Of a stretch of DNA of 64,000 bases, positions 30,900 to 45,539 are shown piece by piece (within the stretch, counting starts at the first letter, position 1; each line of letters starts with the position of its first letter). Position numbers and translations under genes: made by a program. Where the stretch lies: positions 31,163,955 to 31,227,954 of the forward strand of contig NC_135551.1 in assembly GCF_964340395.1 (NCBI RefSeq). Direction: 5' to 3'. The notes beneath the pieces were generated by a model. That model did not search any database, was not told where the DNA came from, and saw only the letters and a list, made by a program, of their open reading frames with translations. This DNA is from Glandiceps talaboti (Eukaryota > Hemichordata > Enteropneusta > Spengelidae).

Positions 30900-32145
30900 C
30901 GGTAAGCTGAATATCCCACAATTCTCTCTTATATGATTCGTATTCAGAGACAAGCTCTCTGAATTAAAAAAGGCCAGGGTTTCAATCCCTAGTTCTTGCA
31001 TTAGTGTTATTATCAGTGGAGCCATGAAGATTACATAGAATTATTCGTTTGTTCTGGGCCCTAATCCTTTCTCAAATTGGGCCTTTATTCAGGACAAATC
31101 TCACTATAGTGTACAGGGTTTTATGAATTTTCTTTTTTTAAATTTTCAAACCGTAGCATTTTTACCGATAAGGTTCTGAATACCAATGTTCATTGGTTCT
31201 CATTTCAGTGTTTTTGGTGGAAAGAGAAAATAATTTTATGAAATTAGTCCGGAAATTAAAGAGTAAAATGTCTGAGCATACTCGTAGAGAGAGGTGTGGG
31301 TTATTTAGGTCCAGCATACTGTTTGTCATCAACAAAGAATGTGAAGGGCGTACAGTTTTGCATTTCAAAAGACATAACCTCATAAGAATTGTACTGCACA
31401 ATGAGTTCTTGTTTACATACTGCCAATAGACTACGTGCCGTCCCTTGTATACGATTTACCATAGGCCCTGATCGCTTACTTGTCACACATAAAGGCTATA
31501 GTTGGCACAGATAAACACACATACTGTACATACTGTAGTATGTAAAGTGAGAAAACTACTGACTGAAAATAAACTTGACGAGACGTTGCGTACCGAGACG
31601 TGTAGACAGTGAAGTATTAGAGACATTTGATAAAAAAGAGACTTGCAGATTTTCTCTCGATAACACGATTTCACTGCTACTACATCTACTCTACTTATTT
31701 CTTATTTCTTATTTCTGTCACAATTAAACCTAGGATTAGGAGATCAAATCTCGTGTTCAGTAACTTTTATTCATGTCAAACTAAGGCTTTATAATAATTA
31801 TAATTGTTATAACCAATGATATATCAGTTGGCATAGAGAGCTCTTCACTTTTGTTCTCGACTTTCATCCTTGTCTGTACGTGTTTGTACTCGCTGATTGT
31901 TACGACAGTGCACAATGTCAACACTTGTCACTCGGATATACCCACCACTTTGATTGAGAGATACCAGACTTTGTACCATCGACTGTCAGGGCGCTATTCT
32001 TCCTGTCTGTGTGTCCCACGGGGTATTTACCTTTGTTATGTTACTACCAGTGCCTGAAGCACTGCTGTGTCCTATACTGGAAATGATGGGGATTTCAGGT
32101 CCATACATCAATATTACTATATATTGCATAGTCTTGCTTTGGGTT
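30900..32145. other. No gene recognised
   Basis: Short overlapping frames on both strands (60-79 codons near 31162-31486; 31851-32100), none with a recognisable domain. The stretch at 31940-32095 ends in an apparent donor (atttcag|gtccat) and is mildly Cys-rich in one frame, but no consistent exon emerges. Confidence 0.5.
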
Positions 32146-32148
32146 AGA

Positions 32149-32260
<112 letters not shown>

Positions 32261-32989
32261 CTGTGTCCAATTATGTATTTATGTTTTCATTAAATTCATG
32301 AATTATCATTACACTTTTGTTCTCGATATTACTATATCCCTACGGAAGGTGAAAATAGTGGTCTAAGGTGTTCTTAGTGCTCTGGCGCCAACTAGCGTTG
32401 ATCTTTAATTCGTGTTTCGTTTAGCTTTATTGTATGAAATCATATATTGAACGTTATCTGATACTAAACATGTTTGTTAATCTTTGAAAATGCATTTATT
32501 TTAATTCGATAGAGTTGCATAAATCTACTACATAGTTAGATACAGATGTAAACCGCACGCCTCCCGTAAGGGTAAAATCATAGATTTTTGTTCCTAAACA
32601 CATTTTTGGAATGCAAAATTCTGAGTTATAGCTATCAAACATAATGTACCCCTTAATTGGAAAATTAATAAAATAATATGAAACTATATGAAATTTGAAG
32701 CTTGTATACATTAATTATGTAAATTAGTCATTAAAATTGTAAGCTACATCATCAAGCTTAAAGGATACATGCACTTCTTTACCATCAATGATTATCTGAA
32801 ATTTAAAGCTTACATTGTAAAGACAATGCCTAATTATCAAAAGTAATTATTTATGCAAATTAGGCATCACTACATAAAAAGCTACATCTCACATGTGTGC
32901 ACGTATACTTTGTTATTCTTGATGTTTGTACCTAGTTGTATCAACTTTGTAGTTTGCATTCTTAAGATACGGCCTCGAAAAATAGTTGT
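32261..32989. other. No gene recognised
   Basis: AT-rich, short frames only. Similar phrases recur at about 32690-32720 and 32795-32870 (gaaatttgaagctt, taattatgtaaattag), suggesting a decayed duplication. Confidence 0.45.
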
Positions 32990-33283
32990 CTACCAACTAA
33001 TCTGGACGGTCGCCATAACTGATGGTAGACAAGCAAGTTTGGAATTTATGTCAGCAAGTTGTGCCTGGATCGTTTAGGTCGAAGACTTGGATGTCATGAC
33101 AGGCAGTTGTGCAGAATCTGGCTTTTGTACTGCTGGTGTGGTCCCTGGAAAACGTTTTTCTTTGCATTTTGGACAGAGAAATAAGTCACCTTGTGAGAAT
33201 TCCACATTATTTGTCGCTTTACAGTCATTGCATGTCGGCATTATATTGTTGATAGCTATTTGGTGCGAATTAACATTATACAA
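32990..33283 (-). pseudogene. Degenerate retrotransposon ORF1-like fragment with zinc ribbon
   Basis: From an ATG at 33241 the minus strand reads MPTCNDCKATNNVEFSQGD, then LFLCPKCKEKRF: C-x2-C ... C-x2-C as in a small zinc ribbon or PHD-like finger. A TAA at 33074-33076 interrupts; the same frame continues with TIQAQLADINSKLA, helical and coiled-coil-like, to a TAG at 32990. A finger followed by a coiled coil resembles the N-terminus of some non-LTR retrotransposon ORF1 proteins. No reverse transcriptase remnant was recognised nearby. Confidence 0.4.
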
Positions 33284-33749
33284 TAAAAATATTTTGATGG
33301 CAATTTGGTGTTAATTAACATTAAATCAATATAAATATTTTGTCCAACAAACAGATAGTTCAGATGTTTGCATACAATACGTTCCAATTCTTCCGTTTTT
33401 CTCCGTTGAATTTCCAAACAACGGCATTAAAACTTCTACAGTTTTACCTGAAGTGTTTGTAAAGGTACTGCTGTGAGATATTGATGTGTATACCATACTG
33501 TTTCTTCAAGATTTTGTAGAGACGATGTTACCGGTCAATCTATATAGCGCCCTCATACTCATATATGTATACTGACAAGTCATCCTAATACCAAAAGTAA
33601 CGTTAAAGTTATGTAAATTATAATACACAGATAATGTAAACAGTCAACAACCTCATTTGGCTTACCAAGTTATACATCCCTGCTCCCCTCCTAGCCTTTT
33701 TGTTTTCTTATATGTACTTATATTTAATGTTGTTTGTGTTTGTACGTAA

Positions 33750-33896
33750 TCATCACCATCATCATCACCACCACCACCACCACCACCACAATCACCATCA
33801 CCACCACCACCACCACCACCACCACCACCACCATCACCATCACCATCATCACCACCACCACCACCACCACCACCACCACCATCACCATCACCATCC
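33750..33896. repeat. (CAC/CAT)n trinucleotide tract
   Basis: Tandem cac and cat triplets. His, Thr, Val and Gly frames here are artefacts. Confidence 0.97.
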
Positions 33897-35105
33897 ATCT
33901 ATGCGTTCTGTCTATCTTTTGTTCAGCTAAAAACATATCTTCAGAATAAAATAATTTCTAATATTTGATGGCTATGCCTGGCCCAAGAAGAACATTAAAG
34001 CCGTCATATTATGGTCCGTATTCTCAAAAGTCAAATGTAAGCAGTTAAAATCGTCTAGACAACTAAGTTGCAATCCGATTAAATACTAGGCTGAATTGAT
34101 ATTGATCTCATCTGAATGCACAATTTGACAACTGTACATCATACTTAGAAAAGGAAAAAAATCATTATGGGTAATATTAAACAAATTTCTAATTTTTTTA
34201 TCTGCACAACTTAGAGTAAAGGCTGGAGTTGACAGCTTGACTGGTTATTGACATGTCACTTACATAGTATTAAAGGAATATTTACAGTTTAAGACATTTC
34301 ATCTTTAATTAGTAAAAACGTAATTTTAATTGACTAGACCGAAAGTAATTTCCCATTGATTGTATTTTGACAGCGTCCCAAACGTTAATCTTAAACAAGT
34401 TGACCATGTAAAATATGGTTATAACCCTTCAGGCATCAAATCCGATGAAGGCATTGACAAATCACCTTTCAGTTTTCATCTTTAAACTGATTAAGTGAAA
34501 TGTATATGTGTGTTTACTATCTGTAAATTGAAATACACTTCAATGAAAGATAAATGATATAAACTGTTCACAGTTCTATTTAAAGAAAAAATAAGCTAAT
34601 AAGAATTGTGACATTATGACATTGAAGGCAAAATAAGTTTCCTGTGTGTTTTAGTACGCTCCACGCTATAAAAACACACATTAATAAAAAAGTGTGTTTA
34701 CGAAATGTTTGACGACTACAGCCTGAAAGATCCAGTTCTTGTTTCCGCTTATGTAATATACTGACAGATTTTAATAGCAAGTGGTTCCATAAGAGGACCA
34801 ATGATTGGACCTTTAAGACTCTGTCTGGCTTTCTATGTCATAATACATTATTATAGTGGTTTGAATTAGTGGTCTTTTGCGTATCTGTAAATATTTTTAG
34901 GTGGTACTTGCTGTTTAGGATGTGTGAGAGTCAGTCATAAACATTATTATAGTGGTTTGAACTAGACGTACAGACCTGGCTATTCGGTCAAGAGAAGAAT
35001 TTTGAGTTGGCATGAGAACGAAATAAGCTGATTTAGTCCGTCTTCACCGTCCTTTGAAATTCATCAGGGTGGCGTTATGTACATGGCATTGGTGGTTGTC
35101 GTAAA
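33897..35105. other. No gene recognised
   Basis: AT-rich intergenic sequence. The phrase attatagtggtttgaa recurs at 34850 and 34945. The minus-strand 73-codon frame at 34580-34801 has no domain. Confidence 0.5.
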
Positions 35106-35110
35106 TAATA

Positions 35111-35171
<61 letters not shown>

Positions 35172-35172
35172 T
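35106..35172. repeat. (AAT)n microsatellite
   Basis: About 20 copies of aat. Confidence 0.98.
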
Positions 35173-35622
35173 TTATTTTTCTATACCGTAAATCTATAAA
35201 ATGCTCTACACGGTTCACAAATCTAAAAAAAGAAAAAGCACTTGACATTAAAACAACACTTGATACATCTTAAAAGACATTTGATTATAAGCTTTGCGGA
35301 AAAGATGCGTTTTTCGTAAACTGAATTAAGACAATGTGTTTGCGAATACATAGACGAAACATTGCTTTACGCAAGGGAGTGGTAAAGGATTATTTCTGAA
35401 GAACTGGATTTAGATAAAAGAAGTGTGGTCTTAGTTGATAGTCAGAACTGCAATTTCATTTTGTTAGAGTATGAAATTGTTCAATTTCCTCTTGTACTTG
35501 CACCCAGGCTTTAAAGCCTACCTTACCCAAGTAATGCTATGATATTAATTACAACATGATGCTTTCGGTTAGGAACAAACACAGTTTGTCTTTTAAAGCT
35601 TCCGATCGAATCCCATGTGTTC

Positions 35623-35817
35623 AGTAGTTATATAGATATCTGACCATGTTATATAGATATCTGACCATGTTATATAGATATCTGACTATGTTATATAGAT
35701 ATATGACCATGTTATATAGATATCTGACCATGTTATATAGATATCTGACTATGTTATATAGATATATGACCATGTTATATAGATATCTGACCATGTTATA
35801 TAGATATCTGACTATGT
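35623..35817. repeat. 21-bp minisatellite with a 63-bp higher-order unit
   Basis: Nine copies of gttatatagatatctgacca plus t. Variants cycle with period three: tatctgaccatg, tatctgactatg, tatatgaccatg. The 21-bp length keeps frames open on both strands; they are not genes. Confidence 0.95.
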
Positions 35818-38800
35818 ATATAAGGAAATTTGTATACGAACTGATAGTTAAATCGCACACAGAATTTTAATCACGTGGCCACGTCCCCCCCCCTTCTCTT
35901 TTTATCATTTCCTCCCATATTTCCTCGAAACACATAAAGCCCTACGTAACAAGATTCAATCCGTTGTCTGTATTGTCTGATTGAACCTTAAAAGCCATGA
36001 TTACTAGTCGACTTTGTTTGGAATACTTTGTTAAAACACTGAGACAGACATTGGATTTAGTAATAATTGACGTAATGGTAGATTTTTAAGACAATCTCCT
36101 TTCCCTGACTGATTAGGTTTAATCAAATGGTGACAAGCCAATATTCGTCTTTCTTTAGGAGATTCAATGATGATTAGTTGTACAAGACATACCGAGGTAT
36201 ATTGACCCGAAAAGTATGTTTGTTTTTACAAGTACAAAACATCGTATCTTTGATATTCATGATTGATTACTCACTTCTCCGTTCCATTCTTAAATTAAAA
36301 AGAACCTTTTTAACCCCTGCAGTTGATATCTACAGATGTAATAGCATGGCATCAAGTAGTAAGATTGAAGGGTTAGAAGATCAAAAGGATTAAAATAATT
36401 CATGTACAGCTGGTCATACATAATATCGTTTGTCTTGATAAAGTGCAGGTCTCTGAAAGTTCTGCATCTTTAAGGTTATCAATTTCCAAATGATTGATAC
36501 ACTATAACGATGGAATATCATTTGTTTTCTTCCATAAGGTGTACATTGTAGTTACGAATACAATGAGCTTGTGCATACAATTCTACTGTGATTCTTTCAT
36601 GTATAACTCAAACACTGAAGTCAAGGTGTCTGTCTGAGATTTGTGAGCGGGGTCAACAACAGTACATTTAATAAATTTCTTTGATAATGATTAAACTATG
36701 GCTAAAAGGGAGGGTCCATCAAGTTGAAATGTTCGAGGACTGCCCATGGTTAGATGTAGCCTTTTAAAAAAAGAACTTTGGGACTCAAACTTTATTAGAT
36801 TAGATATACATGTTTATCATTGTACTTTTGATTCTAATACTATAATATAATAGTTCAATTGTTAGAGGGCTTGGTTTGTACTATGAATATTGTTTATTTG
36901 AGTTCATCGCTAATATTTGTTTCTGGTTTGCCAAAGTCCTTGGGAAAGATTTGAACCACCGTTATACCCCAGTAAACCCATTTGAATATTAAAGGCGGCC
37001 GGAGACGGAAATATGAAGGTGATACACTATCGGTATGCACCGGATCAGAGGATGCTTGTACGCTTTGCGTTGAAAATGCCCCACCTTAAGCTTTTTAATT
37101 CTGGGATAGATGCGATTTAAAAATATATATGTGTTTTAGATAAAACACCAGCATTGTTTGGAACAGTTGATACACCTGATGAATGTGATACAAATACGAT
37201 ACTATGTAATAATGATATATGAATCTAAAGTAGTTTGATAATAGTTTGACCTTTGCAAGCTCAGAGTAATCACGTATTATACAGGTATCATTTAATGAAG
37301 TCTAGGACGAGAATACTGTTCAAGGAAACGTATTTGCATTGCAAAGTCTTAGTCCGTGATCAACTGAGTATGAATCTTAAGAGTTAGCAAAGTGCTTGTC
37401 AATCTAAGTAACGAATAGTATCTGATAGAAATTGAATTATCTCATGGCCAACCGATTGTCTATTCTTGTCGATGAAACATCAACTTTGTAATGCTGAGTA
37501 AAATGTGATCGGGGTTTCCTGTCTCTAGGGCCCCGTTGCTTATCTGATTACTTAGTTTTGATGTAAATCTGAAATGATCGTTAGAATGTAATTAAGAAGG
37601 TCGATGCGTCACACCTCTTATTTGAGCTCAGCGCTCCCGTATTAAGACTGTCGAAAGTTGTCAGTAAACAGAGACTGAAATAAAGGAGCCATTTTCGTAA
37701 TAGATGTGATGCTGAATTAAACACACGCGTGGATTTTTAATGAGTTGTTTATGACTAGTTACAAGAGTAGGGAAAATTAATTCCTCAGGAAAGGTAAATA
37801 ACGACAAAAACACGCCAAAAAATAACTTCCCCGTTCGATACCCGACGACTTCAGACATTCTTTTCTAAATCTTTTTTCTTTACCTTGTTTGAATAATGGA
37901 ACGTGCTAAATCTTATCATCCCATCTTGTGACACTTTAAGTTCCATTACTTAATGCAACGACGTTAAAACTATTTAAAAAAATATGTATATTTCGATAGC
38001 TATATCCCGTTGAGGTTGAAACTTGGTTGCACGCACTATGTAGTAACAATATATGGATGTACTTCATTATATTAATCAATTTTAGTCTTTACGCCCTAGT
38101 GCCCACGTGCACTGAAACATGATGTAGTGTTAGAGAATGAAAATACTGCTAATATTCTTTCTTAATAACTTTCATTAACAGCTCTACTAATGATTAGAAA
38201 ACAGTTAAGCTTATATGACGTGATGAGTTCATCAGATTCTACTACGACATATCTAGAAAGACGAAATCCGTGAATGCAGTAAGCTGCCAAGACTCGGATA
38301 ACACTGCATGCAACACGTCTATCCCTCTGAAAGTAAATTGTAAAATACAAAATATAATATAGTATTCTTGTTTCTCGTTATCTGCTATGCGGTATTTGTT
38401 GATGCACTTCAAAAATGTCTGTTCGGACATTATACAGATAATCTTTGGTGTATTCGATGTTGTGAAACATTGAATTATTCTTAAGTTACATACTACGTGT
38501 TCTTCTCAGAAACTTGAACTATACATATCACATGATGTATTTATTACTGGACTTTACATATCACAAAGCGAATATGTTCCGAAAGGCTGGGAAACAAAAC
38601 ATTAATTAACCGTAGCAAATCTTTCGTGACCATTTCGTCTTATGGTTGAAAGTATTAAAGTCGCATTATTGACAATATAGATATCTAAATACCAATATCA
38701 TAATATTAAGCACGTGATAACACAATTATGTCGATAGTTGCTTTTATCAAGTAACCTACCTAGCAATTGAATTGGCAAACCTCCTATTAAATACAACTCA

Positions 38801-40178
38801 AATAGTTCAACATGATACTTCGTGTGTGTCTGATACGGATTTATTGACAGACTGACTTACTGACAGAATTTTAGAACTTGATGATAATTAATTAATTAAT
38901 TGATTAATTAATTCATTCATCCGGTCACTAAAATAACAAATCCCTATTAACCAGCAAGCCAAATTTCTGATATAATTTGCAGCGGTTTAATTTAAGATGT
39001 TAATACCAGCACACGCATACATAGAAAATATAATATTATATTATCGTAATGGAAATATTACCTTACACTAGATGGCAAGATAGTCAAACACAGTGCATCT
39101 GGTGTCTTGGCTTACTTGTTTAAGAGAGGATCACGTCATTTGTACAGAATATTCTTTATTCAAAATTATCTAATTGTATTGACCTACTTTTTTTACCCTG
39201 TCTTGAATGTCTATCGGCGTCTTTAGAATGGTTAAATCTTGAAATTATTCGTCATTAAATGAGGTAGACTTTATGGAGTCGTATACTACATCCTGAAAAG
39301 GTCCAACCCAAGACATGCATGTAGACTACGTAAACAGTTCAAACCTAGGTGCAATAAGTCATTCACCTCGGAGCACATGTCTCATTTAAGAACATGAAAC
39401 TAAGAAAAACAAACCGTGAGTAAAATTGAAATGTATCGGTAAATGCAATGGAATGGAGTTTTTTTTAGAAAGTCGTTAAAGCTTAAGCAGCAATATCCTG
39501 TTCCAAATTATCACGCTGAATGAATGTGTAAATCACGCATTACTGTCAGATAAACCAAATAGTATACATGAAATTGTCAGTTAATGTAGCAAACGTCTGT
39601 CATTTTCAAAGATTTATATGTTCAATCATTGGCGGTAGAATCGAACATAAATTCCTTGTATGTAGTTGACCATGTTTAAAGATATCTGGAGGATAGATTT
39701 AATTATTTTACGTAGCATAGACATGTGCATAGGGACATTACATATAGTAAGAATAATATATTAGATGAGTTAGATGAGTCTAGGTAAACAAATATTATTG
39801 TAACACACATAGTCCCTTTAATATATTGTGATTTGTCAATACGTGGTCACGTGGTATGTAGAATTTGTACACTGTTCAACGCAAATGACGTTTACCGTGA
39901 TGTAAGGATGGACGTCATCACGAAAATGATGACTGATTGTGACTGATGACGTCATGTGCGCACTCATGTGTTAGAAAGGGTAATTGGAATGAAACGAAGT
40001 TGGTAATTATTAAAGGAGTAAAAACATTTGTAGATTCCTGTGTTGTTTTTCGAACACTACCTTCAATGTTGTCGTAGAGAAACAAAATAGCCTGCAGTGT
40101 TCATGTACCGTTATCATATACCTGTTTAGGCACGACGTGCACTGCAGTAAATGATGTGTTACAAAACTCATGTTGAAT
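35818..40178. other. 4.4-kb stretch with no gene recognised
   Basis: AT-rich; no open frame over about 75 codons and no domain. A (TTAA)n-like tract lies at about 38886-38914. Nothing else supportable was seen. Confidence 0.5.
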
Positions 40179-40336
40179 GATATTGCTCGTTCTACAGCAT
40201 ACGCCAGTTTCCCTCGGGCCTGTGGGTCACCACAACACAGACTTGGCCTTGGCCCTCGCCCTCGGGAAACAGTCTGTATTGGGGTAATCCACTGTCCCTC
40301 GAGGAAACAGACGTGTGCTGTTGAACGAGCACGATC
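40179..40336. mobile_element. Fold-back element, copy 2, about 158 bp
   Basis: Terminal inverted repeats tgctcgttctacagca (40184-40199) and tgctgttgaacgagca (40316-40331) differ at one base when paired. The arms continue: gtttccctcgggcctgtggg and tcaccacaacacagactt on the left pair imperfectly with agtctgtattggggtaatcc and actgtccctcgaggaaac on the right. The whole element is a hairpin and has no coding capacity. It matches the copy at 13353-13540. Short frames across it are shadows. Confidence 0.65.
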
Positions 40337-43300
40337 GGCCAACACGTGTATAGTGTTGCAGTCATCTGCAATATATGTACAGTTCCATGTACCTGGTGAT
40401 TCTGATTAATGGTGATTGCTTGCATGCTATGATAGCTGTCTAAGACAGAAACACTAGGTAGAGAGTACTTTTACGTTTTATTTGTACACAGTTCGTAATG
40501 AGACTCCTAAAGTCTGGTTATCTGTGTTTGTGACAACCGAGTAATTAATTCAGATAGTTTCAGTAGTGTTAGGCTTTAGCTCTTAGAAGGGTTATTGCTG
40601 AAACGTCACCTAATTATGACTTTATTTGACGGCGGACACTTAACAATTGTTTTTTAATAGATAGGAACACTGTCTGATTGAATCTGCTTAATGAAGTAAT
40701 TAATTTTCACTTCGGTGGCCGGAGTCCAGTAATGATAAGCTAACAAACCACTAATGTCATCTGCTATATAGCCTTTTTACATGAATGAACGTCTAATCCT
40801 AACTCTAACCCTAACTCCAACCCAACACTGGTTTGTATCTTTTACCTAATAGAGATGTGGGGAATGATGTCAATGGTTCTTTGCTCTCGACAAACTTTAA
40901 CACTCTTCGATTTTACATATTCATAAATCAGACTAGGAACCACAATCTATTGTTGCAGTTGTCAAAATTTAATCTTTAACCTCTCAATCTCGAATATAAG
41001 AGATTAAGAAATAGCCTACAGATTGTTTTCATCACTCTAGTACCCATATCAAAATCATTTAGTAAGCATAACAATGCATCATAATTTGCTTTTATGACTG
41101 TGTAATGTTTTCTAGTAATTTGCATAGACCTGATCTAATTATGGTTTATAGTTGAATAACTCAGATTGATATACAAGATTTTCAGTTAATTTTATGGTAA
41201 TGAATTTAAACCTATAAAGAGTATTAATTACAGCTGAACATGAACCATTTCACTCAGAGTCATAGACCACTTGGTATTGGGCATTAATATCTGTATCTGT
41301 GTTGTGTGAATTTAATGAAAGGTTTACAGTTTGAAAGCATAGTGCAAACGATTCCTAGTGAGTTTTGAACACCTTGTTCGTACACTACGTTATATATTTT
41401 AGTTTCCTTGTTAGATTTCATTAGGAGTCTCAGTTTTTGGTAATGGTAGACTTTGTGAAGTTTTAGGATTATAAATTCATCAATTGACAATGTCTGTTCT
41501 GATTTCGAAAAGTAGCTCTGGCTAGGTATTGTATGCATTTGTACTAGTGGTGCATTTGGCTTTATGAAATAGCCATATGCCATTCTATCATATTTCAAAG
41601 CAACCCCTGGATGATTTTAACACATTAAAAGATGTATCAAAGTTCATTTTAAGTATATCATTAATTTGTTAGAAAAATGATGTTACAGATCGACACAATC
41701 TTTCGAAAAACAAAACAAAATGTCGCTGATTTTTGACGGAACGAGCAGGCAAACATCATACGTAATTGAGTATGAGGTAAGTACCAAGTTGATGAATGTT
41801 CTTACTTGGTAATATTCACAGCTTGTTCATTCAATAAATTCTAATGTTTGGTATCAAACTATATAAATGGTATTTTATTTACGACCTCTATTAAGAGAGA
41901 TGGGTTTTATTCATGTTAAGGTTGTTCATCAGATTTACTAACAAAGAAATCTGAAAAGCAATTCATTTTACTCAACTAAGCATATAGTATGACACTATTA
42001 AAAAAATTCATATTTCATTCGTGTGTTGAGTGCATTGACTTTCTTCAATGCTATTTGAGAGAAAGGTTTATTTACGAATATGAACTTTACATTCATTAAT
42101 AATCTGCAGTTAGGATCTATCTAAGGTAATTGAACAAAACTGTCTTATTGCAAACATAACGAGGACAGAAAACTCTAAAATTTTGATGAATATCATGTTC
42201 CATTGAATAGAAATGTTCATAAAAACAAGTTTTAAATAACGTTCATATAATAACAGTCTGTATTGATTGGCTAAATTTAAGTTTTTGAAATGTTCATTAT
42301 TAGCAGTTCTTCAGACTATTTAAATCAGGAGCATTAATATGTAACACGTTTTGGCTTCTAATATCCATCACTGATTACATTGATCAATACATATACTATG
42401 TAGATGTGATTTTAAAGTTTTTTGTAAGATTATAAATACTTTGAGTCAAAATTGCTGTTTCAAGAGTTGTAACTGTCTTTGCTTTTATTCATTGTGATGG
42501 TTTTTTGATATTAACCCCCCTCCCCCCCCCAATGCTTCACCGCAAACTATGGAGAGGTTAGTTGTGATGGGGGGGGGGGGCGTTGCTGTTCTTCTGATTA
42601 CATTTTTAATAATTTCAAGGGAATCATAAAAAAGCAATCTTGATGAACTTTTAGTGATATAATGTAATTAGAAATAGACTGTGATATCACCAAGATAATA
42701 CAAAAACACTTGTTTAGTAGTTTCAAGAAATTTGATACATTAACTTTCTACACTATTCGATGTAACAAAGACATCCAAGGTACTAGGTATGTGCGTTTTT
42801 TTTATTCCTTGGCAATTCTAGAGCTAACTTGTCCAATTAAAGTGAACTTGGTGACTAGATGAAATGGAAAAATCTCTCTAGAGCTAGAGCAAACGTGACC
42901 AGAGCAATGCAATATTTATGCCTTTCAAGATATGTATCTACCTCATAATGTCTCTGAAGCAGGTAATGTGATTTTGTATTTCACGACTGAGCAATTTAGA
43001 TATAATATCACATTGGGTATTTTAATTCTTGAGAGACATGTCCAATTTATTGTTATGGTCACAGTGCATTGTAATCAGACCTATGCAACATTAATACTCC
43101 CTTGGCATTATTTAGTTCCTTGTTTCATGCATATTTCATACATCGGCAATACTGTAAACTAAATTGGTTAATCAATTGAAATACGCAGCTAGTCCAACGG
43201 GGGACTTTCCACGGCATCGTCAAAGCAGACACGTGACCATGTTCATAAACCACGGAAGTAGGTAACAAGCTTTAAGAGACCCATTCGTATTCTGGGTATA

Positions 43301-45539
43301 TGACATTGTGTGAAATACGCCTGTCCTGTTCACCGTCTCCTTCAAAGTTAATGATTCTCCTGGGTAAATTCTCTTTGTATGTTTGTAACCTTATACCTCG
43401 TTCTGTGTCATATGTCCTACTCAATTTGCTACGTTATATTTGCCATGTTAGAGAAAGGCTCAAAACAGGTAACGTACCATGGAATATGCTGCCGTGTATT
43501 TACATCAAAAGGATTGTCTAAAATACACCAGAAAGTATCATGTCCGGGAAAATCGCAAAGCCGGGGATACTAACCAACGCAGAAACACTCTAACAAAACA
43601 GTCAGAAACCGAGTGTGTGGGATCAAAGTGAAAGATACATACAGCAACAATGAGAAGAAAAGAGATGCTATATAATTATAGTAAGCTAAGCACGAGTTGA
43701 TGTGAACAGAGATGATATAGAATTAGTAATCTAAGCAAGAATATATATGAGTGAATATATGAGTGAATATATATCTTGGAAATCGAGAGCCAAACCTCTG
43801 ATGGGAAACACGAAGGTTAATAAACTCTATTCAGTGTTCACACATCGTTAAATAACACCTTTGTTCGAGCAGCTATGAAATGAAATTTGATTCTCGGAAA
43901 GCTAGCAAAGTAGCAGGTGCAGGGTATCAACCTTGTCATAATTAATGTATCATGAATAGATATGGCCAGATAGGTTACCGTGTAGCTGTCACTTTGTTCT
44001 TATAAAGTCTCAGCGAAAATGTTAAATGAAATAGAATTGGACAAACCACTGCAATGTTTGAATTTACATGATTTTGTATGATTCTCGTATAACCCAACTA
44101 TTTAGTATCGTTCTTTAATGGCTACAAATAATCATTAGCAAACCTATGGCGCGCACCATGGTCGAAAAAATATTTTTTTTTGGTGTTTGCAGTAAAGGGT
44201 TTAGAAGCACAATAAATCAACTCTACGTTATACAATATGTAGCGTTAAGTTTAGTATTGGTCGAGAAACAATTTTATCAGGCATGTGTAATAGTATCACA
44301 TGTGTAATAGTTCACAAATTTACTGAAAATGGATGCAGTTAGAGGATTCTTGGCTATTTTAAGACACTGACATACCTCACCGAAACTCGCGTATTCCTGA
44401 GAGATATTTTTTGAATTACTCGGTGAGAATAACGAGGTCTAAGAGTCGGACGTGTATAATCGTATTAACTGTAAAACACAATGGTACTGAACAGGAACCA
44501 ACGTCTGATGTCTGATGCCCAAGGCATATATAGCCTTTTACAAGCTTGTCTAATTTTACCCTCACAAAGGTAATTGACCAAAGCTAATCGCTTACAAGAC
44601 AAACATCACGATAAGTAATGTGATTATCGACTGTATGAAAAAAACAAATCGCCCATACTTACAAATTACAAACAGATAGTGCCATTGTGAAACAGTCAGT
44701 GAACTTGGTAGAAATAACAATGTTTTCCTCAAAATGTAGACTTGACTTAAATAATTATTATCAGGCCTATACCACATTCAACACACACTAATGTAAAACT
44801 AGTATCTAAAGTAAACAAAAAACATGTCCCAACTGAACCCTAAATTCAGAACTTTCGCTTTAACTATTGCCAACTACTGCGACGCGTAAACTTCAGTTGT
44901 ACAGTGCAAATCATGTCTCTAAACATGTATAGTGACACACTGTGACGCACCATTAATTCACAGGGGTGTCATAAAACATACTCGCCAAAGGTATCGGGCA
45001 GAAATTAAGCAAAAAAGACGCATTTAATCAATGACTTCAAACTTCACTTCAAGAGTTCATGTCAGGATAAAAGTGCGCCCTCGTGTCGGTCAACTTGACA
45101 ATCTCGTTAATTTCGCTATTAATATCAGTAGCAAAGACTCATGACTTATATCAGCCATCTACCAGAGAGTAATTATGTCACATGTAATAGCCATGAACAA
45201 ATGTAAATAGTTACATAACCTATTCAGGTCTTCTTTACAGTAAAAAATCACAATTTACGCTGTACCGTTTTAAAGCCAATTAAGATGCCAAAGTAGTTGC
45301 AAATATACATGTGTATAACTTGTTGGATCATTAACTATATAATTTGATACGATAAGATATTCATTCCATTCATCTCATGATGGCATATCTAGCCATCTAT
45401 ACATATATGTCGCTGTATGGCATTGGCCTTCAACGAGTAAAAATAATGTTTGCTTCGATTTTCAGACTATATTTATTCTGTATTCTGAAGCTATGCGAAT
45501 TTTAACAATCTTCCCCAGCTGCCATGTTTTAGCTTCATT
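40337..45539. other. 5.2-kb stretch with no gene recognised
   Basis: Contains a short telomere-like run ctaatcctaactctaaccct (40793 onward). C-tract and G-tract runs occur at about 42515-42532 and 42570-42581. A 104-codon minus frame at 41284-41598 and a 76-codon plus frame at 42932-43162 show no recognisable domain. Confidence 0.5.

Noticed and set aside
31851-32100. Possible Cys-containing exon
   Set aside because: Different frames look coding over short pieces, but no single frame joins an acceptor to the apparent donor at 32099 without a stop.
41284-41598. 104-codon minus frame
   Set aside because: No recognisable domain, signal or splice context in AT-rich DNA.
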